Source: Chryseobacterium endalhagicum (GTDB taxonomy: Bacteria; Bacteroidota; Bacteroidia; Flavobacteriales; Weeksellaceae). Taken from it: a stretch of 64,000 bases of DNA. Both the position numbers and the translations under genes were made by a program. The notes below the pieces were generated by a model. The model saw nothing but the letters and a program-made list of their open reading frames with translations. It was not told where the DNA came from and did not search any database. Location of the stretch: the NCBI RefSeq assembly GCF_016745235.1, contig NZ_JAELVM010000001.1, forward strand, positions 1,191,856 to 1,255,855, written 5' to 3'. Positions 8,649-18,091 of the stretch are shown here, in pieces (within the stretch, counting starts at the first letter, position 1; each line of letters starts with the position of its first letter).

Positions 8649-9635
8649 CTATATAAAATCAGATTCCTGATTAAATCTGGCTCTGTAGTCCGTAGGCGAG
8701 AGACCCGTTATTTTTTTAAATACATCTCTGAAGGCTCTCTCATCACTGTAACCTACATCGCACATGATTTCAAAGATATCTTTCCGGTCTCTTTCCAGTG
8801 AGCTTTTGGCAGCTTCGATCTTTACCCGCTGCATATATTCAACCGGTGTATTGCCGGTTGCTTTAATAAAACGGCGGTCAAAATTCCGGCGGCTTACTGC
8901 AAGTTTGGAGGCTAGATTTTCAAAAGAAATCTTTTCGCTGACATTTTGTTCGATATAGCTTTGCGCCCTGATAATTACCTCATCATCATGATTTTTTTGA
9001 GGCTGAAAAATAGCAAAGGGAGATTGGAGATTTCTTCCCATATCGATCTGAAAAACTTTTGAACAGTAAATGGCGGTCTCCCTGTCAAAATATTTTTCAA
9101 CCAGCATCAGCACCAGATTTAAGAATGAGAAAGCACCACCATTGGTATACAACCCCTGTCCGGCAATAAGAAGTTTATCGGTCTGAAGCTCGATGTTGGG
9201 GAAAAGTGCCCTGAAATCGTTTTCGGCCTGCCAATGGGTCGAACAGGTTTTTCTGTCCAGTACACCTGTCGCGGCCAGCAGAAATGCTCCGGTACAGATG
9301 CTGGCTATTTCTGCACCATCTTTATATTGTGTTTTTATCCAGTCAATGAGTATTTTGTTATTGCTGATCAGCTGGGCAAAGCCTTTAGGATCAGAAATGG
9401 AAGGGATGATGACCAGATCATGTTTTCTGACCGTGCTGATATCAACCGGATTAAGCGAATAAAGGCGGCTGTTTTGTTTCAGTTCTGCCAGGACACCTGC
9501 AATACGAACCTCTATACCTGGAGTATTTCCGTTTTTTTGCCAGTACTCATTAGCTTCAGTCAGTATTTCGAATGTTCCCACTACACTGCTCAAATTCACA
9601 TTTCCTGCAGGAACCAGGATTGTTACTTGTTTCAT
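8649..9635 (-). CDS. GlxA-family transcriptional regulator (DJ-1-like sensor plus AraC DNA-binding domain)
   Basis: I choose the ATG at 9633-9635 (328 residues, starting MKQVTILVPAGNVNLSSVVG) over an upstream frame. A promoter-like element ends only 13 bp before it and the family begins here. The first 190 residues form a DJ-1/PfpI-like domain with the cysteine elbow ASICTGAFLLA. The last 100 are an AraC double helix-turn-helix (FENLASKLAVSRRNFDRRFI and DVGYSDERAFRDVFKKITGL). It is divergent from the SDR gene and likely controls that group. Confidence 0.9.
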   Translation of the reverse strand: MKQVTILVPAGNVNLSSVVGTFEILTEANEYWQKNGNTPGIEVRIAGVLAELKQNSRLYSLNPVDISTVRKHDLVIIPSISDPKGFAQLISNNKILIDWIKTQYKDGAEIASICTGAFLLAATGVLDRKTCSTHWQAENDFRALFPNIELQTDKLLIAGQGLYTNGGAFSFLNLVLMLVEKYFDRETAIYCSKVFQIDMGRNLQSPFAIFQPQKNHDDEVIIRAQSYIEQNVSEKISFENLASKLAVSRRNFDRRFIKATGNTPVEYMQRVKIEAAKSSLERDRKDIFEIMCDVGYSDERAFRDVFKKITGLSPTDYRARFNQESDFI

Positions 9636-9648
9636 CCTTAATTTTTTA

Positions 9649-9679
9649 CAAAGGTAATATAATATTTTGTCCAAATCAA
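9649..9679 (-). promoter_or_regulatory. promoter of the GlxA-type regulator
   Basis: Read on the minus strand, TTG (9679-9677) and TACCTTTG (9656-9649) are 20 bp apart, a good Bacteroidetes promoter. Transcription would start a few bases before the ATG at 9635. Confidence 0.5.
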
Positions 9680-9727
9680 CACGTTATGTTGTCTGTTTTG
9701 CAGCATTTATGTGTTTAATATAGACAA

Positions 9728-9735
9728 TACCTTTG
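9728..9735 (+). promoter_or_regulatory. -7 element for the SDR operon
   Basis: TACCTTTG fits the TAnnTTTG consensus, 37 bp upstream of the SDR start. No well-spaced TTG lies upstream, so it may need an activator, plausibly the divergent GlxA-type regulator. Confidence 0.4.
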
Positions 9736-9772
9736 TCCTGTTCATTTAATAGTAAAACCAAAAAACAGAATT

Positions 9773-10564
9773 ATGTTATTAGAAAACAAAATTGCCATTA
9801 TTTATGGAGCCGGCGGAGCAGTCGGAAGTACCGTTGCAGAAACTTTTGCCCGTGAAGGAGCGAAAGTGTTCTTAACAGGCCGCAACAAATCAAAAGTTGA
9901 AGCAGTCGCTGAAAGAATTAAAGCAGCCGGGGGCTACGCGGAAGTAGCAGAAGTTGATGCACTTAATGAGACTCAAATCACAGAACATTTAAACGATGTG
10001 GTGAGTAAATCAGGGAATATTGATATTTCATTTAATGCGGTTGGTCTTCGCAATACAAAATTACAGGGAGTGGCATTGACAGATCTTGACGTCAATGATT
10101 TTATGGCTCCTGTTTTATCTCATGTGCAGTCTAATTTTTTAACGGCCCGGGTAGCCGGAAGACACATGAGTGCCAACGGATCAGGGGTCATTATGACCGT
10201 TACTTCTAGTCCTTCCCGTGTGGCAATACCGCATATGGGCGGGGTAGCAGTGGCTATGGCAGCTGAAGAGGCACTTATCAGAGATTTTTCAGCAGAACTG
10301 GGAGCTGCAGGAGTGAGAGCGGTAGGAATTCGTCCTGAAGGTATGGCAGACAGTGATACCATGGAAGAAGTATACGGTCTTCATGCAAAAGCCAACGGAC
10401 TTACCCGCGAGCAGTTTCAGGGCATTATTGAAAGGAATACGCATAGCAAACGTTTACCGTTGCTTCAGGAAATGGCTGAGGTTGCTGCATTCGTCGCATC
10501 TGACCGTGCAAGCGGAATGACCGGAACAATTGTCAACATGAGTATGGGCACCATTGCCGATTAA
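9773..10564 (+). CDS. atypical short-chain dehydrogenase/reductase lacking YxxxK
   Basis: The 263-residue Rossmann protein has the nucleotide-binding IIYGAGGAVGSTVAETFARE and the dinucleotide-specificity stretch FLTGRNKSK, which suits NADP(H). The serine region (TVTSSPSR) is present. The usual catalytic YxxxK is absent: the aligned region reads GGVAVAMAAEEALIRDFSAE, a pattern seen in a divergent SDR group. It may use different chemistry or bind a ligand only. It is first in a same-strand run with the YCII, PEP mutase-like and DinB genes. Confidence 0.85.
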   Translation: MLLENKIAIIYGAGGAVGSTVAETFAREGAKVFLTGRNKSKVEAVAERIKAAGGYAEVAEVDALNETQITEHLNDVVSKSGNIDISFNAVGLRNTKLQGVALTDLDVNDFMAPVLSHVQSNFLTARVAGRHMSANGSGVIMTVTSSPSRVAIPHMGGVAVAMAAEEALIRDFSAELGAAGVRAVGIRPEGMADSDTMEEVYGLHAKANGLTREQFQGIIERNTHSKRLPLLQEMAEVAAFVASDRASGMTGTIVNMSMGTIAD

Positions 10565-10640
10565 TAACCAAACCAATCCGGGCGCTCTATAAACAAAGGC
10601 TCCCGGATTTTATCTGACATATGATTAAAGAAAAATTGAA

Positions 10641-10967
10641 ATGAAAAAATACTTATTACTCTACAGAGCTGCGAACGATGCTATGGAGCATCCAACAGAA
10701 AAAACACCTCAGGAGCAGAAAGAGATTAATGATTCCTGGATAGCGTGGGTGAGAAAATGCGGATCTCAGCTTACAGATCCGGGTCAGATTTTTGGAAGAG
10801 CTTTTAATATTACTTTGGATGGGTTTGAACCTGTCAATTCACAGATAATAGGCTTCTCCATTCTTCAGGCCCGGGATTTGGAAGAAGCTGAAGAACTTCT
10901 CCACGGGAATCCGCATTTGGGAATCAATAAGAATCATTCTTTTATCCTCTATGAACCCAGGTCTTAA
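10641..10967 (+). CDS. YCII-related domain protein
   Basis: A 108-residue protein starting MKKYLLLYRAANDAMEHP, with the dimeric alpha/beta fold of the YCII family and the conserved end-strand region EAEELLHGNPHLG. Family members are small, cytoplasmic and mostly uncharacterised; a His/Asp pair suggests weak enzyme activity in some. It lies 76 bp after the SDR gene. Confidence 0.8.
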   Translation: MKKYLLLYRAANDAMEHPTEKTPQEQKEINDSWIAWVRKCGSQLTDPGQIFGRAFNITLDGFEPVNSQIIGFSILQARDLEEAEELLHGNPHLGINKNHSFILYEPRS

Positions 10968-11012
10968 CCTGAAAGAAACAAAACCAATACATCATTTTTT
11001 AAATACCATATT

Positions 11013-11756
11013 ATGAATCAGTATCAAACATTTTATGACTTACACCATCAGGCTCAGCCATTACTGATCGCCAATGCCTGGAATGTAAAAAGCGCACAGA
11101 TTATCGAGAAGGCAGGATTCAGTGCCATCGCTACTTCAAGTGGAGCCATTGCCAGCTCATTAGGCTATAATGATGGTGAGCAGATCCCTTTTGAAGAATT
11201 GCTGTATATCGTAAAACGCATCAAAGCAAACACTAATATTCCCCTTACTGTAGATTTGGAGCGTGGTTATACCAATGATCTGGAAATGCTTCATTCACAT
11301 ATTCAGCAGATTATAGATATAGGAGCTGCAGGAATTAATCTTGAGGATAACCAGGGAGAAGATATCTTTCTGGAAAAACTGAAATCGATCACAGGATATC
11401 TTACTCAAACCAATCAAAAACTGTTTATCAATGCGCGGACAGATGTCTTTGTGCAAAAACTGGATAATCCGGTAGAAATTGCTATCAACAGAGGAAAACT
11501 TTATAAGGATGCAGGTGCAGACGGTCTCTTTGTTATCGGTCTGAAAGATGCAGAAACGGTTAAAAAAATAGTGTCGGCTGTAGAGCTTCCTCTCAATGTG
11601 GTAGGTGTTTCCACGCTTTCATCAGTTGATGAACTTGCTGACTTCGGGGTAAAACGGATCAGTATGGCGGGGATGCTGTATGGTGCAGGATACGGGAAAA
11701 TAGATGAACTTGTCAGTTCTATAAAAAAGGAAAACTCTTTATCTCAATTATACTAA
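11013..11756 (+). CDS. isocitrate lyase / PEP mutase family protein
   Basis: The 247-residue TIM-barrel protein matches the short phosphonomutase-like branch: NAWNVKSAQIIEKAGFSAIA at the N-terminus, the active-site region TVDLERGYTND, GINLEDNQGE and FINARTDVFV. Members cleave or rearrange C-C or P-C bonds of 2-oxo acids using Mg2+. This branch is often oxaloacetate hydrolase-like or unassigned, so the substrate is open. It is third in the SDR-led run. Confidence 0.85.
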   Translation: MNQYQTFYDLHHQAQPLLIANAWNVKSAQIIEKAGFSAIATSSGAIASSLGYNDGEQIPFEELLYIVKRIKANTNIPLTVDLERGYTNDLEMLHSHIQQIIDIGAAGINLEDNQGEDIFLEKLKSITGYLTQTNQKLFINARTDVFVQKLDNPVEIAINRGKLYKDAGADGLFVIGLKDAETVKKIVSAVELPLNVVGVSTLSSVDELADFGVKRISMAGMLYGAGYGKIDELVSSIKKENSLSQLY

Positions 11757-11823
11757 GTCTTAAACTCATACTGAATCATTTTGTTCAGTAGCTCAATACT
11801 AATAAACCTATAAAAAACATATT

Positions 11824-12312
11824 ATGATACCATCTATTATTGGACTGGCCAATATTTTAAAGCTTAATGACAGGCTTTTTATCAATGCCTTAGAAAACAT
11901 TACTCATGAGCATACTCTTGACCGTTTAAGTGAGTATGATAATCCTGTCAGCTGGCTGACCAACCATATTGTATGGGGAAGATATGAGATATTGAACCTT
12001 TTGGGAAGATCAGATGAAAAAAATCCCTATACGGAATTGTTCAAAAATTTTAAACCTTATGACAGAGATTCTGTATTTAACCAGATAGAATACATTAAAG
12101 AGGAATGGAATAAGATTGCTCTTCTCACCCATGAAGCTCTTGAGCTTGTCACTGAAGAAAAGCTTGCTGAAGAGCCTAAGTCGGTAACTCCAATGGGTAT
12201 TCCTACCAAATTTGGAAATTTATCATTTTTTGTATGGCATGAAGGTTATCATCTGGGGCAGCTGGCCTTTCTGAAAAAACATTATACAGAAGAAGCGATG
12301 AAGTTTTTCTGA
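11824..12312 (+). CDS. DinB-family protein
   Basis: A 162-residue four-helix-bundle protein with the metal-binding histidines expected of DinB/YfiT proteins: one in the LTNHIVWGRYE helix and two in WHEGYHLGQLAFL. Related enzymes are thiol- or metal-dependent transferases such as bacillithiol S-transferases, although Flavobacteriia members are rarely characterised. Last gene of the SDR-led run, ahead of a strong terminator. Confidence 0.82.
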   Translation: MIPSIIGLANILKLNDRLFINALENITHEHTLDRLSEYDNPVSWLTNHIVWGRYEILNLLGRSDEKNPYTELFKNFKPYDRDSVFNQIEYIKEEWNKIALLTHEALELVTEEKLAEEPKSVTPMGIPTKFGNLSFFVWHEGYHLGQLAFLKKHYTEEAMKFF

Positions 12313-12377
12313 TAAAGAAGCCGCCTGATATTGAATGATTGACTTGAGCTGTATCATTCTTATTTGAAACTTCAGTT

Positions 12378-12414
12378 AAAAAGTCCGGTATCAGAAAGGT
12401 ACCGGACTTTTTTA
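12378..12414. terminator. strong bidirectional terminator
   Basis: A perfect stem pairs AGTCCGGTA with TACCGGACT around a 9-base loop. It is flanked by an A run and a T run, so it can stop transcription from either side. It closes the SDR-DinB run. Confidence 0.85.
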
Positions 12415-12506
12415 TAAGAAGATCACCAAAACATTCTGTCAGAATTGTCATATTATCACAAATCCATTACATTTGTTTTCAGTACGTATAACCCTATCAC
12501 CCATTC

Positions 12507-15380
12507 ATGAAAAGAAGAGATTTTTTAAAGCAATGCTCAGCCGCCGCATCAGGTTTAGTGGTAATGAATGTATTACCATCTTATGTTCAGGCCATGATGA
12601 GAGAAGGAAGTTCATTGCCGCATAAATCCCTGTTTCAGGTGTTCACCAATCCGGAAAACCAAGACCGGCCTTTTGTCCGATGGTGGTGGAATGGCGATAA
12701 AATAGAAAAAGCAGAACTTGCCCGCGAACTCAGGATCTTAAAACAAGCAGGAATCGGAGGCGTAGAGATTAATCCGATATCGTTTCCCTTACGTACCGAG
12801 GATATGGGAAAACCCAGTGTAGAATGGTTAAGCGATGAATGGATCGAATTATTAAAATTTACCCTTCAGGAAGCTAAATCACTGGACATCACCTGCGATC
12901 TCCTGGTCGGAACCGGATTTCCCATGGGTGGCGATTTTCTTGACAAAGAAGAATGCTCCCAGGTTGTCGTTATAGCCGTGAAAAAACTGAAAGGGCCGTT
13001 AAAAACAGAATTTTCCCTTTTTGATCTTTACAAAGAAGCCGATCCCGCCGTTACCAATCCATATACCGGAAGAACCATGGAAATGCTGGAAGTGAAATTG
13101 GTTCCCGATCCCCTCAACCGGATGGATGAAGTGATCAACCTGTCCGATCAGATTGAAAGCGGAATGATCAAAGTTTCAATACCCAAGGGAGATTTTGCAG
13201 TGTATGGTTTGGTGAAAATAGATCGCTTTATGAACGTTATTCAGGGAGCTCCCGGCGGAATGGGACCCGTACTGAATCATTATGATACCGCTGCGGTGAA
13301 GAAATATCTCAACAGGATGAGCGATACCATTCAGCAGAAAACAGGACCGCTGGCACCCTATATCAGATCTTTTTTTATTGACAGTCTGGAAACGGAAGGC
13401 GCCAACTGGAGCCGAGATATGATGAGTGAATTCAAAAAAAGAAGAAGCTACGACCTCTATCCATACCTGCCTTTTGTTCTGTTTAAAATCGGAAGCATGG
13501 GAAATACAACAGGCATTAATATCCTGTATCCGGTAAAAATGGGAACGGAGTTTAAAAAAATGATCGACCGTATGCGGTATGATTTTGAACTCACCAAAGC
13601 TGAAATATTCGAAGAAAGATTTGTACATACTTTCGCACAATGGTGCAGAGATCATAAAATTAAATCAAGGGCTCAGGCTTACGGGCGTGGATATTTTCCG
13701 CTGGAAGGCAGTTTCAAGCTGGATATCCCCGAATGTGAGACCTGGCTTAAATACGGGATCGGGGAAGATATCACTGAAGAAAAATTCATGCAGTATCCCT
13801 GGCATTTAGGCCGCGGAAATACAATGATCAATAAAATAGTGTCTTCTGCCGCCCACTTAAAAGATAAAAAACTGATCAGTTCTGAGGAACTGACCAATAC
13901 AGACATGGTTTTCAATGAAACGCTGGAAATTTTTAAAATAGCAGGTGATCAGAGTACAATTTCCGGAGTTACTCATCCTGTTTTTCATGGATTTAATTAT
14001 TCACCGCCGGAAGCTCCTTTTCCCGGCTGGATCACCTATGGCGGCTACCTCAATGAAAAAAACACCATGTGGCCGTATTTTAAGCATTATACAGATTACC
14101 GGGCCAGACTGTCTGCCGTACTGCAACAGGCCACGATGTTCGCCGATATTGCTCTTTTAGCACCTTTTGCAGATCAGTGGTCAGAGTACGGAGCACAGAA
14201 TGAGCCTTTCCCGACTCTGGTTTCCCCTGCCTACCAGGCTTTGATATGGGAATCCATCCACCAGAACGGAAATGCCTGCGATTATGTTTCCGAGCGTGTG
14301 ATTCAGAATTCAGAAATAAAGAAAGGCTTTCTTACTTATGGAAAAAGGAAGTACCATACCTTGTTTTTAATAGCCATACATAGCATGGATACGGCTACTG
14401 CGGAGAAGCTGTACGAATTTGTAAGCGGAGGAGGAAGAATCTTTTGTATTGAATCAATCCCAGACCGTTCTACAGGCTGGAATGAGCATCAGAGAAGGGA
14501 TCAGGAAATACAGAACTGGATCACAAAAATGAAGGCCTATCCTGACCGGTTTATACTCCTCAATAAGCCGGCGGCAGATTTCCTCAACTGGTACAGAACC
14601 ATTCAGGAAAAATATAACATCAGGCCGTATGTGAAAATTCAGGAACCAAAAACATGGGTTACACAGGTTCGTTATCAGACAGATGACACTGAAATTTTCA
14701 TATTCAATAATTCCAGCAGCAAACACAGTACGGTATTGGATATCACTTTTGATCAGAATATAATCAAACACAAACATGCATGGCTGTGGGATGCTGTAAC
14801 AGGGAATCGTTTCAGGCTGGAACTGACATTGGGGAGGCTGAAGATCAATTTAGGCCCGGCAGATTCAAAGCTCATTGTTTTTGATCATCATAAAAAAGGA
14901 GTCGTCCGGAAAGAAAGTCCTTTGTCCGGAAATAATGCGAAAGAGCTTGGTGGGAAATGGAATGTTGAATTCAGGCATTATGATGGAATGGTAAAACATG
15001 AGGAACTGAGTAGATTGACTGACCTCAAAGAACTTCCGGGATACACTCATTTTGCAGGAACTGTACTCTATACGAATACATTTCAGTTAACAGGTAAGTC
15101 TATGATCAACCATTTAAATCTGGGAAATGTTTTCGGGATTTGTGAAGTCCGTATCAACGGGATTGATGCCGGAACACAATGGTTTGGCCAAAGAATTTAT
15201 TCCATTGCTGATTTACTCCAGGAAGGAACGAATGAGATTGAAATTAAAGTCGTTACCGTAATGGGGAATTATATGAAAACCCTTAAAGACAATGTCGTTG
15301 CCCAATACTGGACTAATCAGAAAAGGAAAGATCAGCCTCTTCAATCTATGGGGTTGGTGGGTCCGGTGATGGTGTATTAG
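12507..15380 (+). CDS. GH106-like glycoside hydrolase (alpha-L-rhamnosidase family), Tat-exported
   Basis: The 957-residue protein starts with a twin-arginine signal (MKRRDFLKQCSAAASGLVVM) and should be exported folded. The mature N-terminus has RPFVRWWWNGDKIEKAELAR and AGIGGVEINPISFP, the hallmark start of the GH106-like family. The body includes a glutamine-amidotransferase-like fold near 600-720, and a beta-sandwich occupies the last 130 residues (INHLNLGNVFGICEVRINGI). Families of this type remove rhamnose from plant or bacterial glycans. No SusC/SusD genes lie next to it, so it is not in a full polysaccharide utilisation locus here. Confidence 0.82.
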   Translation: MKRRDFLKQCSAAASGLVVMNVLPSYVQAMMREGSSLPHKSLFQVFTNPENQDRPFVRWWWNGDKIEKAELARELRILKQAGIGGVEINPISFPLRTEDMGKPSVEWLSDEWIELLKFTLQEAKSLDITCDLLVGTGFPMGGDFLDKEECSQVVVIAVKKLKGPLKTEFSLFDLYKEADPAVTNPYTGRTMEMLEVKLVPDPLNRMDEVINLSDQIESGMIKVSIPKGDFAVYGLVKIDRFMNVIQGAPGGMGPVLNHYDTAAVKKYLNRMSDTIQQKTGPLAPYIRSFFIDSLETEGANWSRDMMSEFKKRRSYDLYPYLPFVLFKIGSMGNTTGINILYPVKMGTEFKKMIDRMRYDFELTKAEIFEERFVHTFAQWCRDHKIKSRAQAYGRGYFPLEGSFKLDIPECETWLKYGIGEDITEEKFMQYPWHLGRGNTMINKIVSSAAHLKDKKLISSEELTNTDMVFNETLEIFKIAGDQSTISGVTHPVFHGFNYSPPEAPFPGWITYGGYLNEKNTMWPYFKHYTDYRARLSAVLQQATMFADIALLAPFADQWSEYGAQNEPFPTLVSPAYQALIWESIHQNGNACDYVSERVIQNSEIKKGFLTYGKRKYHTLFLIAIHSMDTATAEKLYEFVSGGGRIFCIESIPDRSTGWNEHQRRDQEIQNWITKMKAYPDRFILLNKPAADFLNWYRTIQEKYNIRPYVKIQEPKTWVTQVRYQTDDTEIFIFNNSSSKHSTVLDITFDQNIIKHKHAWLWDAVTGNRFRLELTLGRLKINLGPADSKLIVFDHHKKGVVRKESPLSGNNAKELGGKWNVEFRHYDGMVKHEELSRLTDLKELPGYTHFAGTVLYTNTFQLTGKSMINHLNLGNVFGICEVRINGIDAGTQWFGQRIYSIADLLQEGTNEIEIKVVTVMGNYMKTLKDNVVAQYWTNQKRKDQPLQSMGLVGPVMVY

Positions 15381-15457
15381 AGTCTGAATTTTGGATTATT
15401 AGATAATGTTCTATTTTTATAAGCTATAAAATAAATGAGTTCAATAAATTTATCTTT

Positions 15458-16045
15458 ATGAAATATAGAATTCCGGGAGAAGAGTCTGAAATATTACCTA
15501 ATAAATTGGGATTAAAAAATCCACAGGATATTGCTATTTCAGAATTTGAAGGTTTTTTAGAGGCAGAAATTATACTGACAGAAAATCTACACAGTCGAAC
15601 GAAATTTAATATAAAATACATCCTGAAAATTCATAAGTTGGCATTATCCCATTTATATACTTTTGCAGGAAAATATAGGAATGTAAATATTTCAAAAGGA
15701 GGGTTTCATTTTTCTTCCGCAAAATATCTTTCGGAATCAATGAGTATGTTTGAAAATGAAATCCTTTTAAAATTACCTTCTGTTTACAACGATAGAGAAG
15801 CTCTTATCAATGATGTTGCAAAGGTGCATGGTGAGTTACTTTTTATACATCCTTTCAGGGAAGGAAATGGCAGAACTGCTCGTATACTTGCCAATCTTAT
15901 GGTTCGGAAAGCCGGTTTTAATGCTTTGGAGTTTGAAAAAGTAGATGAAAAAAAATTTGAACAATATGTATTTGCTGTACAAAGCTGTGCAGCGAAAAAC
16001 TATGAACCCATGATAGGTTTTATCGGGCAGATTTTGCCATCTTAG
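15458..16045 (+). CDS. Fic-family toxin (adenylyltransferase-like)
   Basis: The 195-residue protein carries the canonical Fic motif HPFREGNGRTAR, with the catalytic His at residue 131, in the usual helix context (LLFI before it, ILANLMVRKAG after). The KYRNVNISKGGFHF segment is the flap that holds the target. Such enzymes transfer AMP from ATP to Ser/Thr/Tyr of target proteins. No inhibitory SxxxEG helix is evident inside the protein. Instead a tiny gene on the opposite strand, overlapping its 3' end by 26 bp, encodes one, which makes this a toxin-antitoxin pair. Confidence 0.9.
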   Translation: MKYRIPGEESEILPNKLGLKNPQDIAISEFEGFLEAEIILTENLHSRTKFNIKYILKIHKLALSHLYTFAGKYRNVNISKGGFHFSSAKYLSESMSMFENEILLKLPSVYNDREALINDVAKVHGELLFIHPFREGNGRTARILANLMVRKAGFNALEFEKVDEKKFEQYVFAVQSCAAKNYEPMIGFIGQILPS

Positions 16046-16175
16046 CTTCGATTTTTTTTAAGGTTTTAGCAGCTAAATCAGCTGGGATTTTAATTCCTTC
16101 TATCTTAAAAGAAGCCACAGCAGACTGCATTATCTGTTGACGTAGAGCTTGCTTTTCTTTAAGAGTTGTTTTCAT
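16020..16175 (-). CDS. VbhA-like Fic antitoxin (51 aa), convergent with the toxin
   Basis: ATG at 16173-16175 opens a 51-codon frame ending at 16020-16022. The product is basic and helical and contains SFKIEG at residues 22-27, matching the Fic inhibitory motif (S/T)xxxE(G/N), whose Glu blocks ATP gamma-phosphate binding. LRQQIMQSAVA before it and PADLAAKTLKKIEAKMA after fit the three-helix VbhA antitoxin. Known vbhA genes lie upstream of and in line with the toxin; here the gene is antisense, with a 26-bp tail-to-tail overlap. Both messages would be complementary at their 3' ends. Confidence 0.72.
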   Translation of the reverse strand: MKTTLKEKQALRQQIMQSAVASFKIEGIKIPADLAAKTLKKIEAKMAKSAR

Positions 16176-16245
16176 TATACTTTTTGAAAGGAATTATACT
16201 AAACAAATATAAGGCTTTTTCAACTTTTTTCTTAATTAAATTCTA

Positions 16246-16284
16246 AAAAATAATAACCGGCTCATCTTTAAATGAGACGGTTAT
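16246..16284 (-). terminator. terminator of the amine oxidase operon
   Basis: Read on the minus strand, ATAACCG-(T)CTCAT pairs with ATGAG-(C)CGGTTAT around a short loop and is followed by TTATTTTTTAG. It lies 24 bp after the oxidase stop. Confidence 0.75.
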
Positions 16285-16308
16285 GTATATTATAAATGAT
16301 TTTTCAAT

Positions 16309-18072
16309 CTACCACCCCAGATAATAATCCGGGCTCAGCCAGATCGGGCGTTTCAGTCCGAAATACTCCTGTAGCATCTTTTCAGCTTCACAGAAAGCAC
16401 CTTCCACCCAGCCTTGCTGATCGGAATACGCTTCACCACAGATATGGATCTGCTCATCAGCAACAGGTCTCCTCATATAAGGCATGACATTTTTAACAGA
16501 GAAGCCAGCTTTCCAGGCATGATATCCTGCTCCAAAAGGTTCATCTGTCCAGTCTTTAAAATACGTTACATAAGGATCAGGGATTGTTATGTCAGGCCCG
16601 TGCAGTTCACGAAGCTGATTCATCAGTTCGCCCACCATCAGTTGGGTAGCCTGAACATCATCCAGTTCATGAAGCTCCTGAAGCGATGCAGATTTGGCGG
16701 CTTTTACTTTAAACAGAACTTTATCATCGGAAAGTGCTTTCCAGAATGTTTCGGTTTCCATGTCGCCATAACTTCCCAGCAGCATTGAATTATCGGTGTG
16801 AGGATCTGTCCCGAAATAATAACACTGGCGCATAGGAAGGTCAGTAATGGAATGTCCGGAACTGATTCCCAATTCCTTCCACCACGGGTATTCAAATCCC
16901 ATTAATATTTTAAACGCAGGTTCCATAATGACAGAACGGATGTTATCGTTCAGAACAGAATTTTCATTGATGTTAAAAAAGAAATTGTTCTGGTCCAGAA
17001 GCTCCAGCGATCTTCTCGGCATGGCGAGAACCAGTGTATTGGCGTATACTTTCCATGGTTTGTTCGTTTTCAGATTCAGAAAAGTAAGCTCATATTTGTG
17101 GGTGTTGATCAAAGAATGTTCTTTCGTGAAGGTAAGCAGTTTATTTTCAGACCAGATGCAGGCTCCGTCATGTTCCATATAAGAATTCGCTACCGCATAA
17201 GCGATGCTGTCGTAGCCTTCCTCAATCGTTTTATAAATCGTTCCCGCAGAAAAATCCCCTACCATATAAGGAAATGCTTCCGCTGAATTCCAGTTGATGG
17301 TATTGGAATAATATCCTCCGGCATTGGCCAGAAATTCATAACCTTCCTGTGAAACCTGGTCTTTCAGTAAATTCCAGAATCCCAGATCATTTACCTTACG
17401 CCCGTCATAAGGAGAATTTGGGAAATTATAAACCAGCTTTGGCTTGATGTCGTCCCAGTCTCTGCTGGTCAGTTTAAATGTATAATCATAAGGATTAGAA
17501 CCCTTGATAATCCTGTCTCCATAGGTTGAAGCCACCCATGGATCTGCCATTAAAACATCGTAAATCACCTTATTGAAAAGCTGATCAGAGCTGAAACCGA
17601 AATCATCATCGTTCAGATAATACCGCGTAGGAAGCTTCTGACCGTTTTTCTGTGCTTCATCCCAGTCATCCTGTTTGAAACGTTCTTTACGGAGATACAT
17701 CAATAATTTTGAAGGGTCGCCCATAGGGAAAGGAACCGGTGTCATGGTATCCTTCAGAACAGGGATACGTTTCGCCGGGTCTGTTTCCGAAAGCGGATAA
17801 CCTTCAATAAGGGTGGTTACAATTTCCTGGGAAGTCAGATAGCGCATTCCGCCCAGTTCGCCCCAGAAATCCATTCCGGGCATCACGACAGATTCCAGTC
17901 TTCCGCCCAGTTTATCATTCATATCAAAAATCTGGACTTCACTGGCTTTATATTTTTTATCCGTTACAAGGCGGTATGCCGTATATAATCCGGAAGTTCC
18001 TGCGCCAATAATGGCTACTTCTGTTTTTAAATCAGGGTGCATCCCGGAATTTAATGGTGTATTTTTATTCAT
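16309..18072 (-). CDS. flavin-dependent amine / L-amino-acid oxidase
   Basis: The 587-residue protein has an FAD-binding Rossmann motif (EVAIIGAGTSGLYTAYRL), the GGR loop (NDKLGGRLESV) and the second FAD-contact region near the C-terminus (HICGEAYSDQQGWVEGAFCE), as in the amine oxidase superfamily. There is no signal peptide. The length fits L-amino-acid oxidases rather than short monoamine oxidases. It sits 19 bp downstream of a sarcosine-oxidase-like gene, so both oxidases are probably made together. Substrate not deducible. Confidence 0.85.
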   Translation of the reverse strand: MNKNTPLNSGMHPDLKTEVAIIGAGTSGLYTAYRLVTDKKYKASEVQIFDMNDKLGGRLESVVMPGMDFWGELGGMRYLTSQEIVTTLIEGYPLSETDPAKRIPVLKDTMTPVPFPMGDPSKLLMYLRKERFKQDDWDEAQKNGQKLPTRYYLNDDDFGFSSDQLFNKVIYDVLMADPWVASTYGDRIIKGSNPYDYTFKLTSRDWDDIKPKLVYNFPNSPYDGRKVNDLGFWNLLKDQVSQEGYEFLANAGGYYSNTINWNSAEAFPYMVGDFSAGTIYKTIEEGYDSIAYAVANSYMEHDGACIWSENKLLTFTKEHSLINTHKYELTFLNLKTNKPWKVYANTLVLAMPRRSLELLDQNNFFFNINENSVLNDNIRSVIMEPAFKILMGFEYPWWKELGISSGHSITDLPMRQCYYFGTDPHTDNSMLLGSYGDMETETFWKALSDDKVLFKVKAAKSASLQELHELDDVQATQLMVGELMNQLRELHGPDITIPDPYVTYFKDWTDEPFGAGYHAWKAGFSVKNVMPYMRRPVADEQIHICGEAYSDQQGWVEGAFCEAEKMLQEYFGLKRPIWLSPDYYLGW

Positions 18073-18091
18073 GGTTTTTTAGTTTTAAATT

